DNA from: Syngnathus acus
Taxonomy: Eukaryota > Chordata > Actinopteri > Syngnathiformes > Syngnathidae
Length of the DNA: 64,000 nucleotides
Assembly: GCF_901709675.1 (NCBI RefSeq)
Contig: NC_051092.1
Span: 13,864,991-13,928,990 of the forward strand
Direction: 5' to 3'
A program made the position numbers and the translations under genes. The first letter of the stretch is position 1. Each line of letters starts with the position of its first letter. The notes under the pieces were generated by a model. It saw only the letters and a program-made list of their open reading frames with translations. It was not told where the DNA came from and made no database searches. Below are positions 31,952 to 46,265 of this stretch, one piece after another.

Positions 31952-33085
31952 GTTGCCAAAGCAGACTCCTCTAAAAAAATAAAAATAACAAAAGTTTCTG
32001 CCGTGCAATTTACGTGAGGGGGGACGACCGTCTTCTTTCGGTTACCACCAGCTCGATTGTCGACTCCAAGCTGCAGCAGCCCTGCGTTTGAAATTTGCAA
32101 CGACGGAATGCGTGCACTCTGATTGGCTCAGAGCGATGACGTCGCTGGAGAAACTTCCGCTATGACGTCACGTCAGAGTTAGTTCTTATTTCGGCTGCTC
32201 CCGGTAGGGGTCGCCGGAGCAGCGCAATCGTTTCCATTCCTCTGTTACACTAACCACCTGCATATTTGATGTACAGCACTGTATTTGTAAATATGTTTAT
32301 CCAATGCTAGTCGTTATTTTACTTAGAAATTTGGCCCGAGTACAAGTGTATTTTGAATATATCGCGGAATGCTGATGGTTTAGTTGTAATTGTAGGTACA
32401 TTATCTCTCATTAGATGATATAATGCAATTGGCAACTAAAATACTACCTTACCTGTACTGTTTTATGAACCAAATACTGATAACATCAAGTACTGTATGT
32501 AACAATAATTGCAATCTAGCCAGCACAGTATACTAGTGGTTAGCAAGTTTGCCTCACTGCTGTGACAGTTTTGCCCGCAAAAGAATTTCTCTTGTTTTTG
32601 AGATTCTGTTCTGCGAGAAGCTGAATCAGTCTGGGCAATGAGCCATCCAGCAGCGTTGGATGAAGATGTAATAACTTTCCGACAGGGGCTCTTTGGTTGG
32701 AAGACTTTATTTTCTCCTGTACCCGACAGCTTAGTATGTCAAAGTTACTGCAGTCTCAGAAAAATTGGTGCACTCTCCCTCAACCCTTTTCTCTGCTTCA
32801 GCTTTAATGGGTGGCAAACATTTTACAAAATGGATTCAAAAATTTGCAAGTAACCCTAACCCACCATATGACCCCTTGTACGACAAATGTTATTACATTA
32901 TTGATTAGGGCAATAACAAGTTATCAATGTATTTACAATAATACCTATATTTCTCTTGGAGTGAAAAGATGATAAAATGAAAAATTTGAGAACCAGCAAC
33001 TAGCTCACAGGAAGCAAATAAATAATAATGCACTTGCAAGGCCACAATACCAAATTTATGTATAAAACAAAACGAAAAATCGTTA
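31952..33085. other. Intergenic region between prc1 and spi1
   Basis: Contains the GC-rich prc1 promoter (32000-32230, with CRE-like GACGTCA sites near 32140-32170), a short block GGCTGCTCCCGGTAGGGGTC near 32194 that resembles a common fish repeat, and an old SINE-head scrap (GTGGTTAGCAAGTTTGCCTC near 32535-32554). No gene seen in the remainder. Confidence 0.4.
32087..32126 (-). promoter_or_regulatory. prc1: CCAAT box and CHR-like element upstream of prc1
   Basis: On the minus strand, GCCAATCAG (CCAAT, 32126-32122) is followed 30 nt later by TTTCAAAC (CHR core TTCAAA, 32092-32087), about 140 nt upstream of the ATG. NF-Y sites paired with a CHR at near-fixed spacing drive G2/M genes through MMB/DREAM, and PRC1 is such a gene in mammals. 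The match is by inspection; TTCAAA alone is common. Confidence 0.45.
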
Positions 33086-34955
33086 TTAGTGACAGTGTTG
33101 TGAATAGCAGTTCCTCAGAACTTCTTCACTGAACTGGTAAGTCAGCTTCTTTTTGACCTTTTGAATCTCGCCAGTTTTACCATAGTTCCTCAGAGCACGA
33201 GCCATTTTTTGGTAGGTCATTTGTTTGCGATTTCCTTTTTGGAATCCCCAGTGACTGGCCAAGGCCTCTTTGTGTTTAGTGGAGAATTGGAAGATCCCCT
33301 TTTCCTGGTCCACCCACCAGATAGAATCACTCATGTCGCCGCTTCTCAGCAAGTCCAAGAGAAACTGGTACAAACGGATTTTCCTCTTGGCGGCTAGATT
33401 TGAAAAATATGACACTCATTAAGGATTTGTCGTTGTTGTTGTCGTTTAATATTTTAACACCCGTTTCTGATTAGTATTGCATTTTTAGAATAAAAAACTA
33501 AGCATTGTAATCCGACTGTTTTCATCCATCAAAGGAGGCAGCACCGCCCCCTACTGGCGACTGATATTGACGTCAATTAAAATGCCCATGGGTTCGCATT
33601 GTCAACATCACGTGTCAAAACCCAGAAAACAGGAACATTTTTGAGTTGGTACTCACTTGTGTCTTTCTTGATGGAGGGCAGGTTATGGTATTCAGATGCG
33701 TCCTCACCTTCCGATACCTCAAGTGGGGGGCTGACAGCTCTCTTTTCCTCTTCTGAATAGTACTGGACGGACGACACTGGGCTTTGGTACTGATAGTACA
33801 GTGATGATGTGTAATTTGAGATCTTGAAGACAAAACATAAAAATATATTGTGGGCAGTTGTGAGTTTGTTGAGTCATGCAAAAAGAGGATGTAAATGGGT
33901 GACATCTCATTGGTGCTTTTCTTTGACTCAAATGTCAACTTGTAATGAGCAACACTTTGTATGTTCATCAGGCTGGCACAACATTCTTGGACTATATTTC
34001 ATTCACTCAATCAGCAATTTCTGCACGCCATTTTTTTCCCCTTAGAATGGACGACATTGGATATTGTGCATGACAATTCTGGACCATTATAATCGTGGAT
34101 AAAAAAGAAAAAGAAGAAACAATTGTGTGTAGACTGTAAGGACATTTATAAAAGGCCTCACTTGTGGCAGCACCGTGAGAGGCGGTTCCAGGTGAAGATG
34201 ACCATCAGTGTTATATCGAAAAGGTTGAATTTGTTGAGGAGCAACGCACTGCAGCTCTGTTAAATGACTCGCCGGAAAATGGTCAAGGTCCGCAGGCTGG
34301 ACATGCTCCGGGTGGTAGCTCCATCTGTAGTCTGAAAATCAGCACATGTTGTGTGACTCAGAGCCATGAAGTGTTGGTATCAAATCGTCGTCTTACCTTC
34401 AAAAACGTCCCCCACGTTAGTGAGGTAAGGGTACAACTCTGTTGGTGCTCGATAACTCTCCGGCTCATGTTGAATAATTTCCTCAGAGGCCTTTGGTGAG
34501 AGGAAGTATACAATTGTGAAAAAAATGTGTTTGATTAGTTAGGCGAGATACTCAAAAATTCAAAGCAACAAACTGCAATAAAACTATAATGACCGGACTT
34601 GTGTTACTATTTGGTGACCTTACACTACACGTGTTACGTACTGTGCACTGTGCTTTTTGTATGAAATGAGTAATGGCCATTTTGAAGACATGGAAAGTAA
34701 ATAAACACAAAAATATATTGCGCAACAATGTAAAGTTGACTGTAGTTGTCCCTTCAAATCCTAAAAAGAACCGAACCTTTAATTAATATATAATGTATAA
34801 AGTAAGATTCACAAATCGTATGTACAAAAACACAAGACAAAGTCATTATGTGCTACAACGGTAATTAAAAGCTGAAATAACTGTTTTCTGTGCGTGCGTG
34901 GGCTGAAAGTGACAAAAAAATGAGCACTTACAGGTGGTATGACAAAGCCTTCCAT
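33086..34955 (-). CDS. spi1: ETS transcription factor of the PU.1 type
   Basis: Myeloid master regulator of the SPI subfamily. Five coding exons on the minus strand: 34955-34932, 34490-34397, 34331-34162, 33822-33657, 33393-33086; 253 residues in frame. MEGFVIPP opens the protein as in PU.1. An acidic/Gln-rich activation region follows (about 9-100), then a PEST-like stretch with [15 protein letters not shown] (about 118-145). The ETS domain is ~155-240, with [50 protein letters not shown] and [12 protein letters not shown]. The RALRNY recognition helix, with its two DNA-contacting arginines, is intact. The short tail RNCYSQHCH differs from known PU.1 ends as I remember them. PU.1-like residues exclude spib and spic. 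Linkage to cyp19a1b suggests the teleost spi1a paralogue. Confidence 0.9.
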
Positions 34956-36145
34956 GGTGTAGTATTAGAATTTTGAAGCAGATCATAAATGGTAACTTTG
35001 TCTTCTCCTGCCTGAGCGACAATGTGACACATCGAGTGACTTGAACAGACAAACGGGAACTGAGAGTGACCTCAAATGGTCACAGTCCCAACAGCCAATT
35101 GTCTGATTATTTTACATCTCTACTTCCCTGCCAGCTAATTATGTCACATTTTTAAACATACTACATATTCATCAGTGATTCATATTTGAGTATATAATGT
35201 ATTATATACTTGACTATCAATACCAACAACATGTATTGTTATATGGGATTTAGTATCTGCTTAATGGCGGACACTGAAACCAAAAGCGAAGTTTGGAATT
35301 AGCTTTGTTCCTCTTTTAGTTTGGAATAATGGTTTGGGTTGAGGAAGTTTTCGACATGAAAATGAAACTCAGTAAAATGCCATTTTGAAATGTATCTGTT
35401 TACGTGTTACCTTTGCTCAGTACTCCTTTTGCTTTACTCCGGCCACTTGGGAGCTCAGTTGAATGAAGACCCATTACAGACTAAAATACGTCAACTGGAA
35501 CTGGGTGATGGAGAGAAATGTCTTTAAGAGCTCCAGCCTCAACCAGTCAGCCAGATTTGATTCGAGTCGTGTCTTCCTGTATTGAGCTTGTATGTTCCCC
35601 TTTGACACTAGCTTCCATTCATCATTTCAATAACATGCACAGACCTCAGCTTCCCCATGACCCTTAACAGAATGGATGTATGGATGGGTGGCCCCTCAAG
35701 AATGAATCATGAATCTACTTCCCATTCCAATGACAATTTTCTAAATAGGGGAATTGCCACACTGCATTTGTGTGTGAATTATACACCGAGACCATTTTCC
35801 TGTAGACAGTATTTTTGGTGACAATTGATAGGTGCCTTAACTTTGGCTCAAAAAAGAAACATGATCATTACAGTACGCTACTATCGTCTTGTTTATGACA
35901 GTATCAACATCTTGTTGTTGTCGCCATCTAGCGGTGTTATGTGTTTTGGGGGGGACCAATCCTGTCAGCATCCGGGCTAGAGAGAGCTGACAGGCAGAAG
36001 CAGACAACCAAAACATCGCATCCAGGCCTCAGCATCTCCATCCTTGGTGCGGCGATGCTCCCTGCCAACCTGACCATGACTCCCTGAGGGGGTACCCCAG
36101 TCTCGCGGAGGGGATTTCGCAACACGGGACCCGCATGGAAGGAAC
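34956..36145. promoter_or_regulatory. Divergent intergenic region, spi1 / tmem178b
   Basis: About 1.2 kb between two head-to-head start codons. The tmem178b side (35940-36145) is GC-rich and TATA-less. The spi1 side is AT-rich. No repeat or extra gene recognised. Confidence 0.4.
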
Positions 36146-38314
<2,169 letters not shown>

Positions 38315-39971
38315 CGGGTTAACCCGAGACGGACAACGCGGTGACCTGCATTCGGGACATTTTGCGGGAATTCAGCAGCGTGCGGAGTGACACAAAGAAA
38401 GCACAAGAACGTGGGGGGAGGGTGAATATTTGACTGAAGATGATCCTCCTCATGACTGAACTGATCAGTGTTTTTGCTTGCTCTCCAGGAGGACAGTACT
38501 TATAGTTCAGCACATTTGTTAACACCCCCCTCTCCACCATCTGACTAAAGAGAATAGCACAACCTGGAAACTGTATTAAATATGAAAACATATGGATGTG
38601 TACTGTCACATTTAAAAGGGCAACCGTGTATCATTATGTATCATTCAGCACAAGTTATGTACGTGTACCTTTTGAGCCGTATGTATGCAGATGCGTTTGT
38701 GTTTATTCAAGGGGGAAAAAAAAAGGCACATTAAGTCCAAACTGTGTTCAACGCAAGTGTTTTTGTTGTTCTTGAGGTGGTCTACCCCAAGGGGATATTT
38801 TTCAAAAATAAAACAGCCATGCAAAACATTCTGTGTGGAGCACATAATGACTGTCACACACATCAGCGCAATCTATTCGAATGTTTTCCGTAAAAAAATT
38901 AACGCTAACTTTCAATACCGTCTAACATTCTCTGACAATATGTTTGTTTATTATTGTGGCTTTCCAGTGAGTGTATTCCACTGCGACCCTGAGAAGCAAA
39001 ATTGGCCTTTATTTGTTTTGTTCCTTTTGTGACTAAACACAATGACTTAGAAATGGCATGAATGATCAATCAAGGCATTTTTTTCCTTTAAGAAGAAAGG
39101 TCTTCTACATTCCTAACACAAAAGAAAGTGGTGTAAATAAGCTCACTGTGTGAAGCAATGTTCTTTTGCTTCTCTTCAGTTGTTTTAATAGTAATTGTCA
39201 GTTTAATTCAAAACATGGAGCCAAGCAACTCATGCCAAACAATGAGTCGACGGGACACATCTATACTTATTTCTATAAAACTGACGTGGCACATGCAGCT
39301 TACAAAACTTGCCCGCAATGTTTACCAGAGGTTAAAACTTAAGTGACATTAAATCCCAATGCTGACTCTACTAATTTCCCGAGGTTTCGTAGCTCTTCTT
39401 TAAAACTGTTGCTTAAAATAAATGTAAACTCTTTATGTGATTATTTGCAGCTGTAACCACCAAACAGACTCCCCGTGTATATTGAAACCATTAATGTTGT
39501 AATGAGATTCCAATAGAATGATACGTTAGAATGATCTATTGTGTGTTGTTTTGAGATTACGGTATAACTGTTGGCAGCAAATATTCTTGTTTGTAGCAGT
39601 AAATTCAAAACAGCGCAAGAACAAGGCAGAAAAGCTCAAAGGGCTAAATCACAAGTGGACTCAAACAGGCTCAGGGATTTGGGGAGTGTACAACTGAACA
39701 ACATCTACGACAACAGAAAATACTCTAAATGAATGGATGAAAGCGAGCCAAATTGTGTTTTGCCTATCATTACTCAATAATACCAAAATCGTGAAACAAA
39801 AATCTCCTGAGATGCAATTAAGCATCAGACAGATCATTATCACGTCACAAGTTCCGCCTGCTGTCTAATTACTTCATTTGCATCTCGCTAGTTTAAGCTA
39901 CTAACTTTATTGGCTCCCGGCATATAAAAGTCTAACGAGTTTACTAACTGCAGCTGTGCAGCTGGCTAATT

Positions 39972-40560
39972 TCTATTCTACTCTATTCTACTCTATTCTA
40001 CTCTACCAGCTCAGTGGCCTAGTGGTAGAGTGTCAGCCCTGAGACTGGAAGGTTCTGGGTTCAAACCCTGGCTGGGTCATACCAAAGACTCTAAAAATGG
40101 GACCCATTTCTTCCCTGCTTGGCACTCAATGTAAGGGGTTGTAAATGGGGTCTCTTAGATCACCAAATGATTTCCGAGCGCGGCAGCGCTGCTGCTCACT
40201 GCTCCCCCAGGGGATGGATCAAAATCACACGGGGATGGGTTAAATGCAGAGGACAAATTTCACCACACCCAGATGTGTGTGTGTGTGACGATCATTGGGA
40301 CTTTAACTTTTTAAACTTATTTTCTACTCTACTCTACTCTACTCTACTCTATTCTACTCTACTCTACTCTACTCTACTCTACTCTACTCTACTCTACTCT
40401 ACTCTACTCTACTCTACCCTACTTTACCCTACCCCACCCCACCCCACTACCACCACCACCACCACCACTACACTACACTACACTACACTACACTACACTA
40501 CACTACACTACACTACACTACACTACACTACACTACACTACACTACACTACACTACACTC
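39972..40560. repeat. Pentanucleotide (ACTCT / CTACA) satellite array
   Basis: Three parts: a short TTCTACTCTA array (39972-40004), then, beyond the SINE, ACTCT repeats (about 40318-40428) grading through CCCAC and ACC triplets into CTACA repeats (about 40468-40558). The SINE at 40006-40308 splits the array. Confidence 0.9.
40006..40308 (+). mobile_element. tRNA-derived SINE (same family as 11895-12195)
   Basis: Starts CCAGCTCAGTGGCCTAGTGG (A box) with GGTTCAAACCC (B box), followed by the same body and 3' end as the copy in the cyp19a1b intron. It is embedded in the CTCTA-type array, so the host microsatellite probably served as the target. A TSD cannot be separated from the repeat. Confidence 0.88.
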
Positions 40561-41704
40561 TACTCAGTCAGTGTTGTGTATGCGTCTGAGAGGCTGTCAA
40601 ATCTACTGACCTGCCTTTGTTTGTGCTTTCAATGTCAGTGAGCAGAAGGCATTCTTCTAACAGCAGGCCTTCTCGCTCCAAACCATCACAAGCATGCCAC
40701 AAAAATGTATGCTTCTGTCGGAAGAATTAATGATCCCCCAACCCCCAAAATAAACGTCTTGCCGGGTGCTTTTGTGAGCCTCTATAGGTTTAACATACAC
40801 AGCGGATTTTTCCCCCTGCAATCTCGTCAAAACAGACACGTCGGCTGCTCCCTTGAAATTTCCACAGCCTTGTGGACATATAAGGTTTCTGTGCATGCTG
40901 AAATCCTGCTTCTTTGGACAGCGCCCCTTTCCTACATTGGTGTGCTAAACAGAGCCGTTTTCAAACAGGGGTCCCACAGGGGAAGCTGGAGTGTGAGGGA
41001 AACCAGACGGAGGAAATCCCACCCAGTTGAGCCTGTTGGCTGGCAGCACATCTGGACCCCAAAAACAAGCACAGGCATCATCTCTGGCACATTTATTGCT
41101 ATGTGCTTGTCGCAGACAAGAACATACAGATGGAAGCTATATGACCAATTACAAGTCATTCGCAGACATGTGATGACCCTGTTTGAATGCAGGAGTATAG
41201 TGGCAATGTTTGAACTTTGAACTTAAGATATGTGTCAATATAGAATACACGAGATACATTTGGAATTATTTCCCATGTATTTAATTCTTAACACAATGCA
41301 CAAAAATACCAATATTTTAAACAAAACCCAAATTGTTACAAATTGACTCCAAAGCGTAGTGGCTTTTGGAGAAACATTTTATGGTCAAAGTAAAACGCTT
41401 CCAGATGGAGTTGGAAGGGAACGACAGGACCCAGACGCCAATTAAGAAGGGCCACTTGAAGGGACACTGAGGAAATAACACAAAATAAATGTTTATAGGT
41501 TTGTCGGGTTCATACAAAAAAAGAACAATGGAATAGTGTTTATATCCAAATTAACTAGATAGTACTTTACTACCAGTAAAGAGATATGTACATATTAAAA
41601 GTCAGTAATTTGTATGCTATTTTAATTGTAACATGATAAAGCTTTGTCATTACAAAAACTTATTTTTTTTAAAGCCCCTGGGCCTTTACAACATTGTGGA
41701 AATC

Positions 41705-41839
<135 letters not shown>

Positions 41840-41984
41840 GATTGGTTCACATAGCTCAATCCAAGTAATGTTCACATTTTCTGAGCCGGCCTCTTGACTC
41901 AGAGGAAATGTTCCAATTCGTGTGTTGGTCCCCTTTAATGACACATCCTCAAAAACTTTACAATTCCACGATAATGTGAATGGA

Positions 41985-42626
41985 CTATGATCCCGGATTG
42001 AGATATTGTGTTTTAAGGCGACTCAGTCTACTCCCGTGGCTGCGGATGATCAGAGATAGCAGCTCCTGTTTGTCCTTCAGTCCCAGCGAGATGTATTTTG
42101 TGTCCCTCAGGCTATCTCTGACGTCCCCCACTTGCTTGAGCACAAAGCCACTCAGTTGTTGCTCCTCTCTTAGCTCGCTTTCTTGGCTCTGCTTGAACTT
42201 CACTTCTAGTTCCTCCAGAGACTTGTCCACACTGGCGAAAGCCTCAGAGATCTGGGATATCTCCCTCAAGAGGAAGCGGCCATAGGTGTCCTCCCCGTCC
42301 AGGTCGTTGGCAACCGCACGGCCGATGCTCTCCAGAAGTCGCGCAGAGTCCTCCGTCTGAAGCCGGGTGAGGATCAAATCCTCCCGCACCAGCGCGTCAC
42401 TCTCCTCCTCCGCCACGGAACACGGGGAGCCATCAGAGAATCTGAAGACCATCTGGCATTTTTCCGGGTCTAATGTGTCCTCGTAGTCGCCGTCCGGGAC
42501 GTAGAAGTGATGGAAAGTACCGTTGGAGATCTCGGCTTGCAGGGGGCCGCTGTAGACAGCCGAGCTGAGGGGCAGACATGTGAGCACGATGAGCACCAGA
42601 AGATTCATCGTGCGCCTCCTCTCCAC
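41985..42626 (-). CDS. fibin: Fin bud initiation factor homologue
   Basis: Small secreted/lumenal protein first described in zebrafish pectoral fin initiation; biochemical role unclear. Single uninterrupted exon of 213 residues, as in other vertebrates (human 211). From the second Met (42608) the N-terminus MNLLVLIVLTCLPLSSAVYS is a clear signal peptide; the first Met (42626) adds MERRRT, so either may be used. Family motifs are present: ISNGTFHHFYVPDGDYED and DPEKCQMVFR near the N-terminus, DLDGEDTYGRFL mid-protein, KSLEELEVKFKQ, and the C-terminal LIIRSHGSRLSRLK. NGT is a likely N-glycosylation site, and two conserved cysteines lie in the EKC and PCS segments. ATTAAA on the minus strand at 41939-41934 may end the transcript. 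Linked to ano3 as on human 11p14. Confidence 0.93.
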   Translation of the reverse strand: MERRRTMNLLVLIVLTCLPLSSAVYSGPLQAEISNGTFHHFYVPDGDYEDTLDPEKCQMVFRFSDGSPCSVAEEESDALVREDLILTRLQTEDSARLLESIGRAVANDLDGEDTYGRFLLREISQISEAFASVDKSLEELEVKFKQSQESELREEQQLSGFVLKQVGDVRDSLRDTKYISLGLKDKQELLSLIIRSHGSRLSRLKTQYLNPGS

Positions 42627-45412
42627 AACCCAGCATGTGTGCTGGGAGTGGGATCAGGCGCACGGTTTTCATCCAGGGTCATGTTACACAGCCTCCCCCT
42701 GCGCCATACCCACCCCCCATTTCCCCCAGCATGCTAAACCTGAGCTGGGGCCCCTCGTGGGCCCTGGTCATCATGCCGACCACACAAAGCTGCTACTCAC
42801 TCACACCACACACAATACTATAACCACTTCCTTAATACAGAATGTTATTCAGAGATGTTTATAGAATTTGATTAATTGATTAAAGTCTTTAAAGAAGCCA
42901 TGAACAATAAACTGAAACATGAAGTTAAATTTAATTAAAATTTAAAAAATGACTACAAGTAGTCTTTATTCACTAATACAATCTTCATACAGTATATTTT
43001 GTACGCATCCTGTTGAGTAAATTGTTTCACTCAAGATGTTTGTGGTAAGACATCATTTCTAAATGATATTTATACTGTAATTATCCACCAACGTTGTGCT
43101 CCATCAGTGCAAGAACCACAGTGATTAAAACACAGAAGCATGTTGACAATCTGCATTCACAATATGTGCTGAAAAATGACTTTCATTTATTTTCAACTTG
43201 ACTAACTGCATACCTACTTACTGACTGGGCCTAAAAAAAAACATTAGTCAGAATCATTTCCAATCCCCCCCCCCCCCCCCTCCTGTGTCACATAACTTTA
43301 TGACTTAATGTCTAAATTGCGGTGGAGAAAAGTAGGGCTTGAAATATATTAGTTTCACTCTCCAGACAGTCATTTGGGATCAACACATTCAGAAAAAAAA
43401 TCTCCATGGGTTGCATTCACACAGGAGCAGTTTTGAATAGTGTTGAGGATGGCTTTAATTATAGTGGATCACCGCCACGGGCCTGCAACATAAGTAAAAG
43501 TAGTACCCCAGTGATTCGTCATGTGATCATATCAGAGACACACCCCGAGGGGGGGGGGGGGTGTACGATCCAATCTGCTGCATATCCTGGCCTGGATAAT
43601 TACATCATCACAGGGTGGTCTCTATACATGTCAACAGCAAGTGGAAACATATGGTCAGCTGTAAACACAAAGCCGTCCACATTGTTGCCGTTGTGCTGCT
43701 ATCAGTCTAGCGTGCAGCATTTGACTGTTGAACCGGAAAGGTCCGACACGCTCATTCTTTGGATTTATAACCAGTTCTCCCATAGGAAATAATACTGCAA
43801 CGGAAATTGAAATAAGAAGCACTGCTTAAGTGAAAGCTTACATGTATAAATATTATAAACACTTTGGTAACAAAATATGGTGATATAATGCAAAGATTAG
43901 TCTTGTTGCAATTTTTTTCAAGATTCTCTTTTCCATACTGACCGCCAACCAATGACACTTCAGTCACACAAAGTTTAGAATATTCACTGAACCTAATTTT
44001 TAGGATTTTGGAATGTGGGAGGAAGTCAAAGTTCCTGGAGACAACCCACAAAACCCCAGGGAGCACATGCAAACTTTACAAATGAAGGCCAGAGCAGATT
44101 CCAACGCTGATCCTGGAAACTATGAGGAGGGATGCCTTCTCTAATGTTCTTATCCTGAACTCACAGAAAAAGCAAAAAATCAGAAAAAAGAACACATTAA
44201 AAGCAACCACCCACAGGGAAATTAACATTCAAGACACAGCTTACTCCTGACAAAAAAAAAAAAAAAATACACTATACTCTTTTGTTTCGTAGACTCCAGC
44301 CTCCATAATGTCAAACATATTTTTCTTACTGCCAAAGTCCAACTCTCGATTTTGAGATTTTCTCCCTCATAACTGAGGAGCCAGGGAGTACAGAAACTTC
44401 AGCTTCTCTTATCTCCGTGCGTGACAATAACAAATAAATAGGTCAGAATGCAAGAGGATGGCTGGGTTAGAAAGAAGATAGAAAAATCACCCATGAGAAC
44501 ACCAAAGCTTTTCTTTGATGAAGCTATCAAGGAAAAAAAGTCTGGATTAAAAGACTCAAAACAGGAAATGGATGTAAAAAAAAAAAAGACACAGCCAGGA
44601 AATAAAGGCCAAACAGACAATTATTTGACATGGTGCAGCTGATGAACTTTAGATACTGGATTTGAACAGCGTTTGAACTTCACGGGAGGGAAGCGGAAAG
44701 TGAGAGTGTTTCATGTCAGCGTGTCAGTAGGCCGAGTCATTGGTCCACATGTGTTCAATTACGTCATGGAACACAGCCATGTTTTTTTGCCCTTTAGTCA
44801 CCGTGAGTAAAGACACAGGTTGTAAAAGCAAGGGAGTGACAACAATTCTCCGTTAACTGGAGTCTTTCACCAAATAGTTTTGTCTGCGAGGTTTATTTTC
44901 TTTGGGCCTGAAAACAGTGAGCAGCAGAAACAGTAAAGTTGTCGGCTGTAGTTCAAAAGCAATAAGCTTGAAAAATAAAAGTTTAGGAGAGAAGAGAGGA
45001 GCTTTTTGGCTAATGAGTCTTGAGCTTGTCATAGCTTTGAATTATAACTTTGAAACTGCATGAACTGTGAGAAATGCTTTGACCGATTTAAAAAGCGTTT
45101 ATTTTCTGTTGCTTTCCGAAAGTTACAGATTTGTCAACTATTGTGCCATTTGGACTACAGAGGGTCATTGCTTTTTCAAATCAGTAAAGATCGGTAGCCA
45201 GGCCTGGAGGTGGGGCTCGAAGGCGAACGTCTGGTGGCCGGGCCTTCGCCCATGGGGCCCGGCCGGGCACAGCCCGAAAAGGAAACGTGGGTCCCCCTTT
45301 CCATGGGCTCACCACCTGTGGGAGGGGCCAAAGGGGTCGGGTGCATTGTGAGCTGGGCGGCGGCCAAAGGCAGGGACCTTGGCGGTCCGATCCCGGGCTG
45401 CAGAAGCTGGCT

Positions 45413-46265
45413 CTTGGGACATGGAATGTCACCTCTCTGGCTGGAAAGGAGCCCGAACTGGTGTGCAAGGCAGAAAGGTTCCGACTAGCCATAGTCCTCC
45501 ACACACAGTTTGGGTTCCGGTACTAGCCCTCTCGAGAGGGGCTGGACTCTCTTCCACTCTGGAGTTGCCCACGGTGAGAGGCGTCGAGCAGGTGTGGGTA
45601 TACTTATTGCCCCCCAGCTGGGCGCCTGCACATTGGGGTTCACCCCGGTGAACGAGAGGGTAGCTTCCCTCCGACTTCGGGTGGGGGGACGGGTCCTGAC
45701 TGTTGTTTGCACCAAACAGCAGCTCAGAGTACCCACCCTTCTTGGGGTCACTGGAGGAAGTGCTGGAGAGCGCTCATTCTGGGGATTCCATTGTTCTACT
45801 GGGTGACTTCAATGCTCACGTGGGCAATGACAGTGAGACCTGGAAGGGCGCGATTGGGAGGAACGGCCCCCCCGATCTGAACCCGAGCGGTGTTCTATTA
45901 TTGAACTTCTGTGCTCGACACGGATTTTCTATAATGAACACCATGTTCAAACATAAGGGTGTCCATGTGTGCACTTGGCACCAGGACACCCTAGGCCGCA
46001 GTTCGATGATCGACTTTGTAGTCGTGTCATCGGATTTGCGGCCGCATGTTTTGGACACTCGGGCGAAGAGAGGGGCGGAGCTGTCAACTGATCACCACCT
46101 GGTGGTGGGTTGGCTCCGATGGTGGGGGAAGATGCCGGTCCGACCTGGCAGACCCAAACGCTCTGTGAGGGTCTGCTGGGAACGTCTGGCAGAATCCCCT
46201 GTCAGGAAGAGCTTCAACTCCCACCTCCGGCAGAGCTTTTCCCACGTCCCGGGGGAGGCATGCTG
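45413..46265 (+). pseudogene. Decayed AP-endonuclease domain of the LINE
   Basis: Recognisable in three frames: LGTWNVTSLAGKEPELV (from 45413), then GWTLFHSGVAHGERRRAGVGI and VNERVASLRLRVGGR (about 45538-45700), then [30 protein letters not shown] and [11 protein letters not shown] (45790-46110). These are the EEP motifs (GDFNA, TW, SDHH-type His). Frame changes near 45500 and 45700 disrupt it. The sequence then jumps from HVPGEA to [10 protein letters not shown] (about 46250-46265), so the linker between endonuclease and RT found in intact relatives appears deleted. Confidence 0.8.

Noticed and set aside
40119-40589. 156-codon ORF with YSTLL and TTLHY repeats
   Set aside because: It is a translation of the SINE tail plus the pentanucleotide arrays; no start context, no homologue, pure simple sequence.
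45176-45806. Pro/Arg/Gly-rich ORFs as a cellular gene
   Set aside because: They fall within the 5' GC-rich part of the RTE-like LINE bounded by the 12-bp TSD.
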